From positions 4,154,001 to 4,218,000 of the forward strand of contig NC_003552.1 in NCBI RefSeq assembly GCF_000007345.1: a DNA stretch of 64,000 bases, read 5' to 3'. Position 1 is the stretch's first letter. Every line of letters starts with the position of its first letter. Shown here piece after piece: positions 58,213-64,000 of the stretch. Made by a program: the position numbers and the translations under genes. The notes under the pieces were generated by a model. The model worked only from the letters and a program-made list of their open reading frames with translations. It searched no databases and was not told the origin of the DNA. This DNA is from Methanosarcina acetivorans C2A. Lineage in GTDB: Archaea; Halobacteriota; Methanosarcinia; Methanosarcinales; Methanosarcinaceae.

Positions 58213-58686
58213 ATGTCAGAAAAAGATACTTTGTTTATGAGGCGTGCCATTGAACTCTCCCTCGAAAGTGTGAAAAAAGGAGGAGGGCCTTTTGGGGCTG
58301 TCATTACGAAAAATGGAAAGATCATCTCGGAAAGCTGCAACCAGGTCACCGTACTTAACGACCCGACAGCCCATGCCGAGATCAGCGCCATCAGAGAGGC
58401 AGCCCGGAAACTGAACGCCCCTGACCTTAAAGGGTGTGAGATCTACGCTTCCTGTGAGCCCTGCCCCATGTGCCTCGGAGCCATTTACTGGGCAAGGATA
58501 GACAGAGTTTTTTTTGCAAACACAAGGGAGGATGCCGATAATATCGGGTTTGACGACTCCTTCATATACGAAGAAATTCCACGCTCCCTCAGGGAAAGAA
58601 GCATCGAGTTCAGACAGCTGCTCAGGGAAGAAGCCCTTGAAGCTTTCAGGGAGTGGGAAGCAACTGAGGATAAGGTGGAGTATTGA
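58213..58686 (+). CDS. Guanine-deaminase-like CDA-family enzyme
   Basis: 157 residues from ATG 58213, chosen because GGGAG lies six bases upstream; an in-frame ATG at 58198 lacks an SD. The zinc-dependent deaminase motifs are H54-A-E56 (TAHAEISAI) and C84-x2-C87 (CEPCPMCLGAIYW). The sequence NTREDADNIGFDDSFIYEEI is characteristic of guanine deaminases of the GuaD type rather than tRNA adenosine deaminases. It converts guanine to xanthine for purine salvage. Cytosolic, single gene. Confidence 0.9.
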   Translation: MSEKDTLFMRRAIELSLESVKKGGGPFGAVITKNGKIISESCNQVTVLNDPTAHAEISAIREAARKLNAPDLKGCEIYASCEPCPMCLGAIYWARIDRVFFANTREDADNIGFDDSFIYEEIPRSLRERSIEFRQLLREEALEAFREWEATEDKVEY

Positions 58687-59023
58687 GTCTGCCAGGTAAA
58701 ATCCCAGATCCGTCTGATACAGGGCGAGCTTGCTTTTTTTCAACTCCATTCAGAAATTCTGATGGATGCAACTTCATTAAACCCTGGCTTTTCTGTTTTT
58801 AATTTTGCGTGAATACTATTTCCTAATTTTTCTCATGTATGCAAACTGATTTCTTTCATTAGAGCATAAGTATTATGGGGCTTTTAATTTTATCTGGGAA
58901 AGTTTCTGTTCAGGGGTTTGCTCCATACGTTTTTGGACAACCTTCCTACAAAGTCATTAAAATTTAAATGTCTTTAAGTACCTGTTCAGTTCAAACAGGG
59001 CTTATGAGGGGATTTTGGGAAAT
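58687..59023 (+). promoter_or_regulatory. Promoter region of the PEP synthase gene
   Basis: No gene. An AT-rich ttaaaatttaaatg (58958-58971) is the best TATA candidate. A short hairpin cctgtt-cagttc-aaacagg lies at 58981-58999 in the likely leader, and gagggg (59006-59011) is a possible SD for the ATG at 59024. Confidence 0.4.
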
Positions 59024-61432
59024 ATGCCTGGAGATAAAAACAAATACATCCGCTGGTTTGAAGAGACCACGATCGAGGACGTCCCGCTGGTTGGCGGAAA
59101 GAATGCTTCCCTTGGGGAGATGTACAGGGAACTTACTTCAAAAGGTGTGAGGATCCCGAATGGCTTTTCAGTTACTTCCGAGGCTTACTGGCACATGCTG
59201 AAGGCAGGAGGAATTCTCGAAAAACTTAAAAAGACAATGGAAGGGCTTGATACCTCAAATGTGTCAGACCTTGCAAAGAGGGGAAAGGCCGCAAGAGACC
59301 TGATTCTTGGTGCGGGACTTCCGGATGATCTCTGGGAGGAGATCAAAGCTTCTTACGATCGACTCTGCGAGCAGTACGGAGAGGACACGGATGTGGCTGT
59401 CAGGAGTTCGGCAACGGCCGAGGATCTGCCTACCGCTTCTTTTGCGGGGCAGCAGGAGACTTACCTCAATATTCGGGGATATCCAGGACTTCGGGACGCC
59501 TGTATACGCTGTTTTGCTTCTCTTTTTACGGATAGGGCCATTTCCTACCGCGTAACCAACAATTTCGACCACTTTAAGGTAGCCCTTTCCATAGGAATCA
59601 TGAAGATGGTCAGATCGGATCTGGCTTCAAGCGGTGTGATTTTTACTCTTGACACGGAAACGGGTTTCAGGGATGTTGTTTTCATTACCGGAGCATACGG
59701 GCTCGGCGAGAATGTCGTTCAGGGCCAGGTAAACCCTGATGAGTTCTATGTCTTCAAGCCCACTTTCAGGGAAGGGCATAAGCCGATTATCCAGAAGAAG
59801 CTGGGGAGCAAAGAAATCAAGATGATCTACGGCAGGGGAGACTCAAAAGTCCTCACAAGGAATGTGGAGGTCCCTGAGGCTGAAAGGCTGCGCTTCTGTA
59901 TCAATGACGAAGAAGTGCTCAAACTTGCCGGGTATGCGATCGATATTGAGGAACATTATTCTAACAAGTACGGGGAATCCAGGCCCATGGATATCGAGTG
60001 GGCAAAGGACGGTATAACAGGCGAACTCTTCATAGTGCAGGCAAGGCCCGAAACCGTCCAGTCCCAGAGAGCAAAGGATGTGCTGGAAACTTATGTCCTT
60101 GAAAAGAAGTCCGAAGTCCTTGCAAAAGGCAGGAGCGTGGGAGATAAGATCGCATCCGGAAAAGCCCACGTGATCCCCGATGTTTCCGACCTGCCTTCTT
60201 TCAGGCCCGGGGAAATCCTGATCGCGGATACGACCACTCCTGACTGGGAACCGGTTATGAAAACCGCAGCTGCGATTGTCACCAACAAGGGAGGCAGGAC
60301 CTGTCATGCGGCGATTGTCAGCAGGGAACTCGGAATCCCTGCGGTTGTCGGGGCTGGAAATGCTACCGAAGTCCTTGAGACAGGCAGGGAAATTACCGTG
60401 AGCTGTGCCGAAGGCGAAGACGGGTTTGTATATGCAGGGCTCCTCCCCTTCCATAAAGATACCATGAGCCTGAAAGACCTGAAACGCCCAGGGACCGAGA
60501 TTATGATGAACCTTGGAAACCCTGAAAGTGCTTTTGCGTATTCCATGATTCCTAACGACGGGATCGGGCTTGCAAGGCTCGAGTTTATTATCACAAGCTA
60601 CATCAAAGTCCATCCCATGGCTCTTGTGCACCCTGAAAAAGTCAAGGCTCAGGGGGAAATCCAAGAGATCGAAGGGCTAACGCGGGGCTATGAGAAAAAG
60701 GAAGATTATTTTGTCGATCAGCTTGCCAGAGGCGTCGGAATGATTACTGCGGCTTTTTACCCAAAGCCGGTTGTGGTCAGGATGAGCGATTTCAAGACCA
60801 ATGAGTACGCAAGCCTTGTAGGGGGCAGCTACTTTGAAATGGACGAAAACAACCCCATGATAGGATTCAGGGGAGCTTCCCGTTACTTTGATGAACGGTA
60901 CAGGGAAGGTTTTGCCCTTGAGTGCAGAGCTATGAAAAAAGTCAGGGACGAAATGGGGCTTACAAATCTTATTCTTATGATTCCCTTCTGCCGGACCGTT
61001 GAGGAAGCGGAGAAAGTCATCGCCGAGATGGAGAAAAACGATCTCAGGCGCGGAGAAAACGGGCTTCAGGTCTATGTTATGTGCGAAATCCCCAATAACG
61101 TCCTGCTTGTCGACGAATTCAGTGAATTCTTTGACGGTTTTTCCATTGGCTCAAATGACCTGACCCAGCTGACCCTGGGGGTTGACCGCGACTCTGAACT
61201 CCTTGCCGCGGAATTCGATGAGCGGGATCCGGGGGTCATGAAAATCATGTCAATGGCAGTGCAGGGGGCAAAGCGAAATAAAAGGCACAGCGGGATATGC
61301 GGGCAGGCTCCGAGTGATTTCCCGGAGATTGCAGAATTCCTGGTAAAAGAGGGGATCAATTCGATTTCCCTTAATCCGGACTCTGTTATGAAAATCACCC
61401 TTAAGGTTCTCGAAACTGAAAAGGAGCTCTGA
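59024..61432 (+). CDS. ppsA: Phosphoenolpyruvate synthase
   Basis: 802 residues from ATG 59024; a TTG nine bases earlier is possible. It makes PEP, AMP and phosphate from pyruvate, ATP and water, the entry to gluconeogenesis in methanogens. The N-terminal ATP-grasp domain (VGGKNASLGEMYREL, DVAVRSSATAEDLPTASFAG, QARPETVQ) is followed by the phosphohistidine swivel domain with GGRTCHAAIVSRELG (His428) and the C-terminal PEP/pyruvate TIM barrel (MSDFKTNEYASLVGG, SIGSNDLTQLTLGVDRDS, HSGICGQAPSD). Length, domain order and catalytic residues are complete. It acts alone in the cytosol. Confidence 0.97.
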   Translation: MPGDKNKYIRWFEETTIEDVPLVGGKNASLGEMYRELTSKGVRIPNGFSVTSEAYWHMLKAGGILEKLKKTMEGLDTSNVSDLAKRGKAARDLILGAGLPDDLWEEIKASYDRLCEQYGEDTDVAVRSSATAEDLPTASFAGQQETYLNIRGYPGLRDACIRCFASLFTDRAISYRVTNNFDHFKVALSIGIMKMVRSDLASSGVIFTLDTETGFRDVVFITGAYGLGENVVQGQVNPDEFYVFKPTFREGHKPIIQKKLGSKEIKMIYGRGDSKVLTRNVEVPEAERLRFCINDEEVLKLAGYAIDIEEHYSNKYGESRPMDIEWAKDGITGELFIVQARPETVQSQRAKDVLETYVLEKKSEVLAKGRSVGDKIASGKAHVIPDVSDLPSFRPGEILIADTTTPDWEPVMKTAAAIVTNKGGRTCHAAIVSRELGIPAVVGAGNATEVLETGREITVSCAEGEDGFVYAGLLPFHKDTMSLKDLKRPGTEIMMNLGNPESAFAYSMIPNDGIGLARLEFIITSYIKVHPMALVHPEKVKAQGEIQEIEGLTRGYEKKEDYFVDQLARGVGMITAAFYPKPVVVRMSDFKTNEYASLVGGSYFEMDENNPMIGFRGASRYFDERYREGFALECRAMKKVRDEMGLTNLILMIPFCRTVEEAEKVIAEMEKNDLRRGENGLQVYVMCEIPNNVLLVDEFSEFFDGFSIGSNDLTQLTLGVDRDSELLAAEFDERDPGVMKIMSMAVQGAKRNKRHSGICGQAPSDFPEIAEFLVKEGINSISLNPDSVMKITLKVLETEKEL

Positions 61433-61505
61433 AGGCGCTGAAAAAGACCCGAAAAAAGACCCTGGAACCTGTTGACTTACTTTTTATAAGAGGTCAAATT
61501 TCCAG

Positions 61506-61561
61506 CCGGTAAATGTCAGCGGCCTTTTATCAACAACTGCTGATAAGGGGCTGTCGACCGG
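61506..61561 (+). other. Structured hairpin after ppsA / before small-protein genes
   Basis: An extended fold can be drawn by eye: outer stem ccggt (61506-61510) / accgg (61557-61561), then cag/ctg, then a 10-pair stem ccttttatca (61523-61532) / tgataagggg (61541-61550) including two G-U pairs, with an 8-nt loop. TATA-like tttttataag (61482-61491) lies just upstream, so it may be the start of a leader or a small RNA; alternatively it marks the ppsA mRNA end, though no T run follows. Confidence 0.45.
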
Positions 61562-61700
61562 GGACTATTGATAGAAGCCGTATACATTTGCAGGGTATAT
61601 CCATACCGGCATCAAAACTATGAATTTACTGGAAAAATCTATATATGTGATGTAGTAAATACCTATATTGAGTGTGAAAATAAAAAGGAAGCAATTAATT

Positions 61701-61895
61701 ATGCAGAAAATAACCAAAACAACAATTGCTGGGGAGAAAAAAGAGCCGGAACATATGCTTTTTTTAAAAAGATGTCCGGAGTGTCATTCCGAACTTGAAA
61801 ACGATCTTTTCAGAGGATTTCAGTACTGTAACGTGTGTGGGTACTGGACAAGAAAAGAAACTGCAAGGCTTGAACCGATAATGATTATGGAGTGA
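61701..61895 (+). CDS. Small zinc-ribbon protein 1
   Basis: 64 residues from ATG 61701, with AAGGAAG as SD and a TATA-like ctatatatg (61641-61649) about 55 bases upstream. A zinc ribbon CPEC (residues about 30-33) and CNVCG (about 47-51) dominates the middle; the sequence is KRCPECHSELENDLFRGF then QYCNVCGYWTRKE. It is followed 8 bp later by a second zinc-ribbon gene. An alternative frame at 61568-61798 overlaps it; see the rejected list. Probably a small nucleic-acid-binding or regulatory zinc protein. Confidence 0.65.
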   Translation: MQKITKTTIAGEKKEPEHMLFLKRCPECHSELENDLFRGFQYCNVCGYWTRKETARLEPIMIME

Positions 61896-61903
61896 GTTCA
61901 GAT

Positions 61904-62068
61904 ATGTTTGATTTTCCTTCAAAATGTGTCAGGTGCGGCACACCTCTTAAAAAACAGATAATTGGCTCGAACAATTTTTACTACTGCAGAAAATGCGGGT
62001 GTACGTCCTCAGTTACATCTGTAAGCGCATCAATTCAAACTGCAGTCCAGGAAACAGCTAACATTTAA
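61904..62068 (+). CDS. Small zinc-ribbon protein 2
   Basis: 54 residues: MFDFPSKCVRCGTPLKKQII, then GSNNFYYCRKCGCTSSVTSV and a polar tail. Two C-x2-C knuckles (CVRC, CRKC) form a rubredoxin-type or ribbon zinc site, and one extra Cys follows directly. SD GGAGTGA lies 9-15 bases before the ATG and overlaps the stop of the first gene, so the two are co-translated. I do not know a named family. Confidence 0.7.
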   Translation: MFDFPSKCVRCGTPLKKQIIGSNNFYYCRKCGCTSSVTSVSASIQTAVQETANI

Positions 62069-62404
62069 GGCGCTGTTAAGAAAATCATTGATTTTCAAAG
62101 CCTTTAAAGGGCTGAACTGATCTTGATATCCTTTAACGGGATATCTTGAGTTTTTCTTTTCATTCTACTTTTTGTTCTGCTTTTCATTCTACTTTTTGTT
62201 CTGCTTTTCATTCTACTTTTTGTTCTGCTTTTCATTCTGTAACCTTTTACTTCCTTTTTTCCCTGTTTTTGGGAGAAAAATGAAATTTTAAGTAATTTGA
62301 AAAGAAAAAGGTATATGAGTCTTAAAATTCAATACGCAACATCAACTTTAATAGTACAATCCTGAAGTAACTTTAACACCAGAAAACCTCTCTGTTTGAT
62401 CCGC
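62069..62404. other. Spacer with hairpins and a 24-bp tandem repeat
   Basis: Two short stems follow the zinc-ribbon gene: gaaaatc/gattttc (62080-62096) and gatatcc/ggatatc (62125-62145), a possible termination zone. Three perfect 24-bp units beginning ttttcattctac (62157-62228) plus a partial fourth come next. AT-rich DNA at 62280-62330 should hold the promoter of the AlbA_2 gene. Confidence 0.7.
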
Positions 62405-63676
62405 ATGGTCGAAAAAGAAATAGATTCCTTATGCAATCAGTATGGTCTGAAGCCTACAAGCCTCTCTGACCTTATGCTGAAGGTCAATTTTCCTGACCCT
62501 GACCTTGAGTACGGCTTTGCCGAAGAAGAAAACTCTCTTTATCTCTCCCTTTATGAAGAGCTGAATGCCGCCAGTTCTCTTTCCGGGGTGGGTGGCAATT
62601 TTCAGGCTTACATCCAGCTTACTCTTGACCCCGAGAAAGCAAGTTCGGAATACCTTGCGGACTTTTTCAACAATCCCCTTGGCCTGAAGATCCGGAAGGC
62701 CTGGGAAGCGAGGGGCTTTATCTCGAGACCTGAAATCCGGGAATCCGAAGAACCGGCTGCGGTTATCTCCAAGGGTTCTGCCCTGCATGACACTTCCGGA
62801 GATGCTTCTTTTTCAGGAGAATCTGGATTTTCAGGGATTATTTCTTCCCTGGCAGCAAATGAAAGCGAATTTTCAGGTGAAACTCCGGATGAGAATATAT
62901 GTGCGGAAACCGGAGAAAGCACTTCTGTCCTTTCAGACGCGGCTGTTTCTCTTCCGCCCGGAATTTCATCGTTACCTAATGTGGATCTCTATTCTCTTAC
63001 GCACAGCAAACTCTATCTCCCCGACCTGCAGGTCCAGCTTGAGATCCTTAAAATCAAAGATATCACAAGAGAGCTTATTTCCCAGCTAAATTTGTTCGAG
63101 TGCAGGCTTTCAACCTATCCCAAGAGTATAACCCATATCCGTAGGAATCTCGAACTTATCCGGGAAGCGGTGAAGCTTGCAAATGATTCGGACTACATTC
63201 TGGAACTGATCAGGAGGGGGGAGAGCAAGAAACTCGAGTTCAAGTCCACGCTGCGGATGAACCTTATTACCGGAAAGCCTGACTGGAATATCGAACATGC
63301 GGTGCTGAAGACAATAGTTGCTTACCTGAACACTGAAGGCGGTGTTCTTCTTATTGGCGTCTCCAATAATGGGGAGATCCTTGGAATCAAAAACGATGGT
63401 TTTCCTAATGAGGATAAGTTCCTCCTGCATTTCAAGCAGCTCATAAAACAGCACATAGGCCTTAACTACGCTCCCATGATAGAGTATGCCCTTGTGCCCG
63501 TAAGTGGCAAAAAAATCCTGGAAATAGAATGCAGAAGAAGTGATGAAGTTGTTTTCCTTAAACCGGATAAAAATGACGAAGAGTTCTATATCCGCATAGG
63601 TCCCTCAAGTGAAAGGCTCACAGGCAGTAAACTGATCGAATACGTGAACCGGCACTATAATGGAAAAACAGAATGA
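62405..63676 (+). CDS. Schlafen/AlbA_2-domain protein
   Basis: 423 residues from ATG 62405; a TTG nine bases earlier is possible. Residues 1-100 form an uncharacterised domain (MVEKEIDSLCNQYGLKPTSL, FQAYIQLTLDPEKASSEYLA). Residues 105-200 are Ser/Glu-rich and disordered. Residues 200-265 are helical (DITRELISQLNLFECRLSTY). Residues 275-410 form the AlbA_2/Schlafen domain: ILELIRRGESKKLEFKSTLR with the E-x-K...E pattern, KTIVAYLNTEGGVLLIGVSN, and EFYIRIGPSSERL. Schlafen AlbA_2 domains bind or cut RNA/DNA, or regulate transcription; the residues for a nuclease (E in GES, E-x-K) appear present. The N-terminal fusion looks unusual. Single gene. Confidence 0.85.
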   Translation: MVEKEIDSLCNQYGLKPTSLSDLMLKVNFPDPDLEYGFAEEENSLYLSLYEELNAASSLSGVGGNFQAYIQLTLDPEKASSEYLADFFNNPLGLKIRKAWEARGFISRPEIRESEEPAAVISKGSALHDTSGDASFSGESGFSGIISSLAANESEFSGETPDENICAETGESTSVLSDAAVSLPPGISSLPNVDLYSLTHSKLYLPDLQVQLEILKIKDITRELISQLNLFECRLSTYPKSITHIRRNLELIREAVKLANDSDYILELIRRGESKKLEFKSTLRMNLITGKPDWNIEHAVLKTIVAYLNTEGGVLLIGVSNNGEILGIKNDGFPNEDKFLLHFKQLIKQHIGLNYAPMIEYALVPVSGKKILEIECRRSDEVVFLKPDKNDEEFYIRIGPSSERLTGSKLIEYVNRHYNGKTE

Positions 63677-63734
63677 TCAGCCCTTTTTCGGGATCTGAAG
63701 GTTTAAGAGTTCTGGGCCCTCAAACCTGGAGGTT

Positions 63735-64000
63735 TCAAGTTCCCAGTCCGAATATATTTATTATTCCCGTGGAAGTCAGATCCACTGCCAGAGCTGCAAG
63801 CAAAAGTCCCATGAGCCTTGTGAAGACGAGCATTCCGTTATAGCCTATGAACTTGTGGAGTCTCCTTGAAAAGTGGAAGACGATAAGGCAGATGAGGAAT
63901 GTAGCTATTATCGATACGAGCACAACTCCTTTTTGTTGAACGCCATCTGCCATCCCCATGAGGACAATAACCGTGCTGATCGTACCCGGGCCTGTCAGGA
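63735..64000 (-). CDS. MarC-family membrane protein (partial)
   Basis: The last 88 codons are visible, and the gene continues past the window edge. LTGPGTISTVIVLMGMADGV is the conserved mid-protein motif of the MarC (UPF0056) family, followed by two membrane helices (GVVLVSIIATFLICLIVFHF and LMGLLLAALAVDL) with the conserved FTRLMGLLLAALAVD segment. These are six-helix integral membrane proteins of uncertain function, formerly linked with multiple antibiotic resistance. The end FGLGT is typical. Confidence 0.88.
   Translation of the reverse strand, partial: LTGPGTISTVIVLMGMADGVQQKGVVLVSIIATFLICLIVFHFSRRLHKFIGYNGMLVFTRLMGLLLAALAVDLTSTGIINIFGLGT

Noticed and set aside
61568-61798. 76-codon plus-strand frame overlapping the first zinc-ribbon gene (starts TTG, product begins MIEAVYICRVYPYRHQ)
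   Set aside because: It has no SD and overlaps 61701-61895, whose frame contains a clear zinc ribbon with an SD and a fitting TATA box. Its first 40 codons do look somewhat coding, so a decayed gene is not excluded.

Overview
The window looks like a chromosomal segment of a Methanosarcina-type methanogenic archaeon. The evidence is a flavodiiron F420H2-oxidase-type protein, PEP synthase, THEP1 NTPase, a FilR1-like regulator, very long PAS/MEDS histidine kinases without membrane segments, PGF-CTERM-type surface proteins, archaeal TATA boxes, and low gene density with long AT-rich spacers. Species cannot be fixed from the sequence alone.

Layout. 0-3 kb: the tail of an alkaline-phosphatase-like membrane protein, a 237-bp MITE, a CDF metal exporter and an acylphosphatase. 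3-14 kb: two giant multi-PAS kinases (3233-7576 and 10504-13884) flank a membrane-anchored beta-helix surface protein with an N-glycosylation-sequon minisatellite; a second, almost identical MITE sits just upstream of the second kinase. 14-18.5 kb: a hypothetical protein, an orphan AnfO-family protein, ilvD, and an IS1-family element whose transposase is frameshifted at an A8 run. 18.5-22.5 kb: a scrambled region in which the two ends of one SAM-methyltransferase gene lie about 2.6 kb apart, with a C69 dipeptidase and a small winged-helix regulator between them. 22.6-29.3 kb: an amino-acid permease, a membrane protein preceded by a second MITE type, fprA, a divergent glutamine synthetase and a YbjQ pair. 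29.7-31.4 kb: a dead transposase gene split by the second copy of that MITE. 31.7-39.7 kb: two HEAT-like repeat proteins around a lipoprotein serpin and a FilR1-like regulator, then small proteins. 40-41.7 kb: a translationally coupled pair of HTH-rich (DUF1670-like) proteins flanked by near-palindromes. 42.5-47.8 kb: a surface-protein cluster (Cys-rich Ig-like protein, two proteins sharing a domain, a PGF-pre-PGF protein) with a strong hairpin terminator inside it. 47.8-51.8 kb: palindromic repeats, an MscS channel abutted by a P-loop ATPase, and a membrane-tethered resolvase-like nuclease. 52-64 kb: THEP1, a circularly permuted GTPase, a receiver-PAS-kinase, DUF5661, a guanine-deaminase-like enzyme, PEP synthase, two tiny zinc-ribbon proteins, a Schlafen/AlbA_2 protein and the end of a MarC-family gene.

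Most metabolic genes stand alone with their own promoters. Clear multi-gene units are 28760-29310 (-), 40107-41659 (-), 45079-47759 (+, perhaps including 42531) and 48439-50424 (-). The most notable signals are the mobile-element archaeology (three short inverted-repeat element types, two with target duplications confirmed at both copies), the split methyltransferase, the glycosylation minisatellite, the surface-protein cluster with an internal terminator, the DUF1670-like pair with candidate operators, and the MscS-ATPase pair. I found no rRNA, tRNA or CRISPR array.
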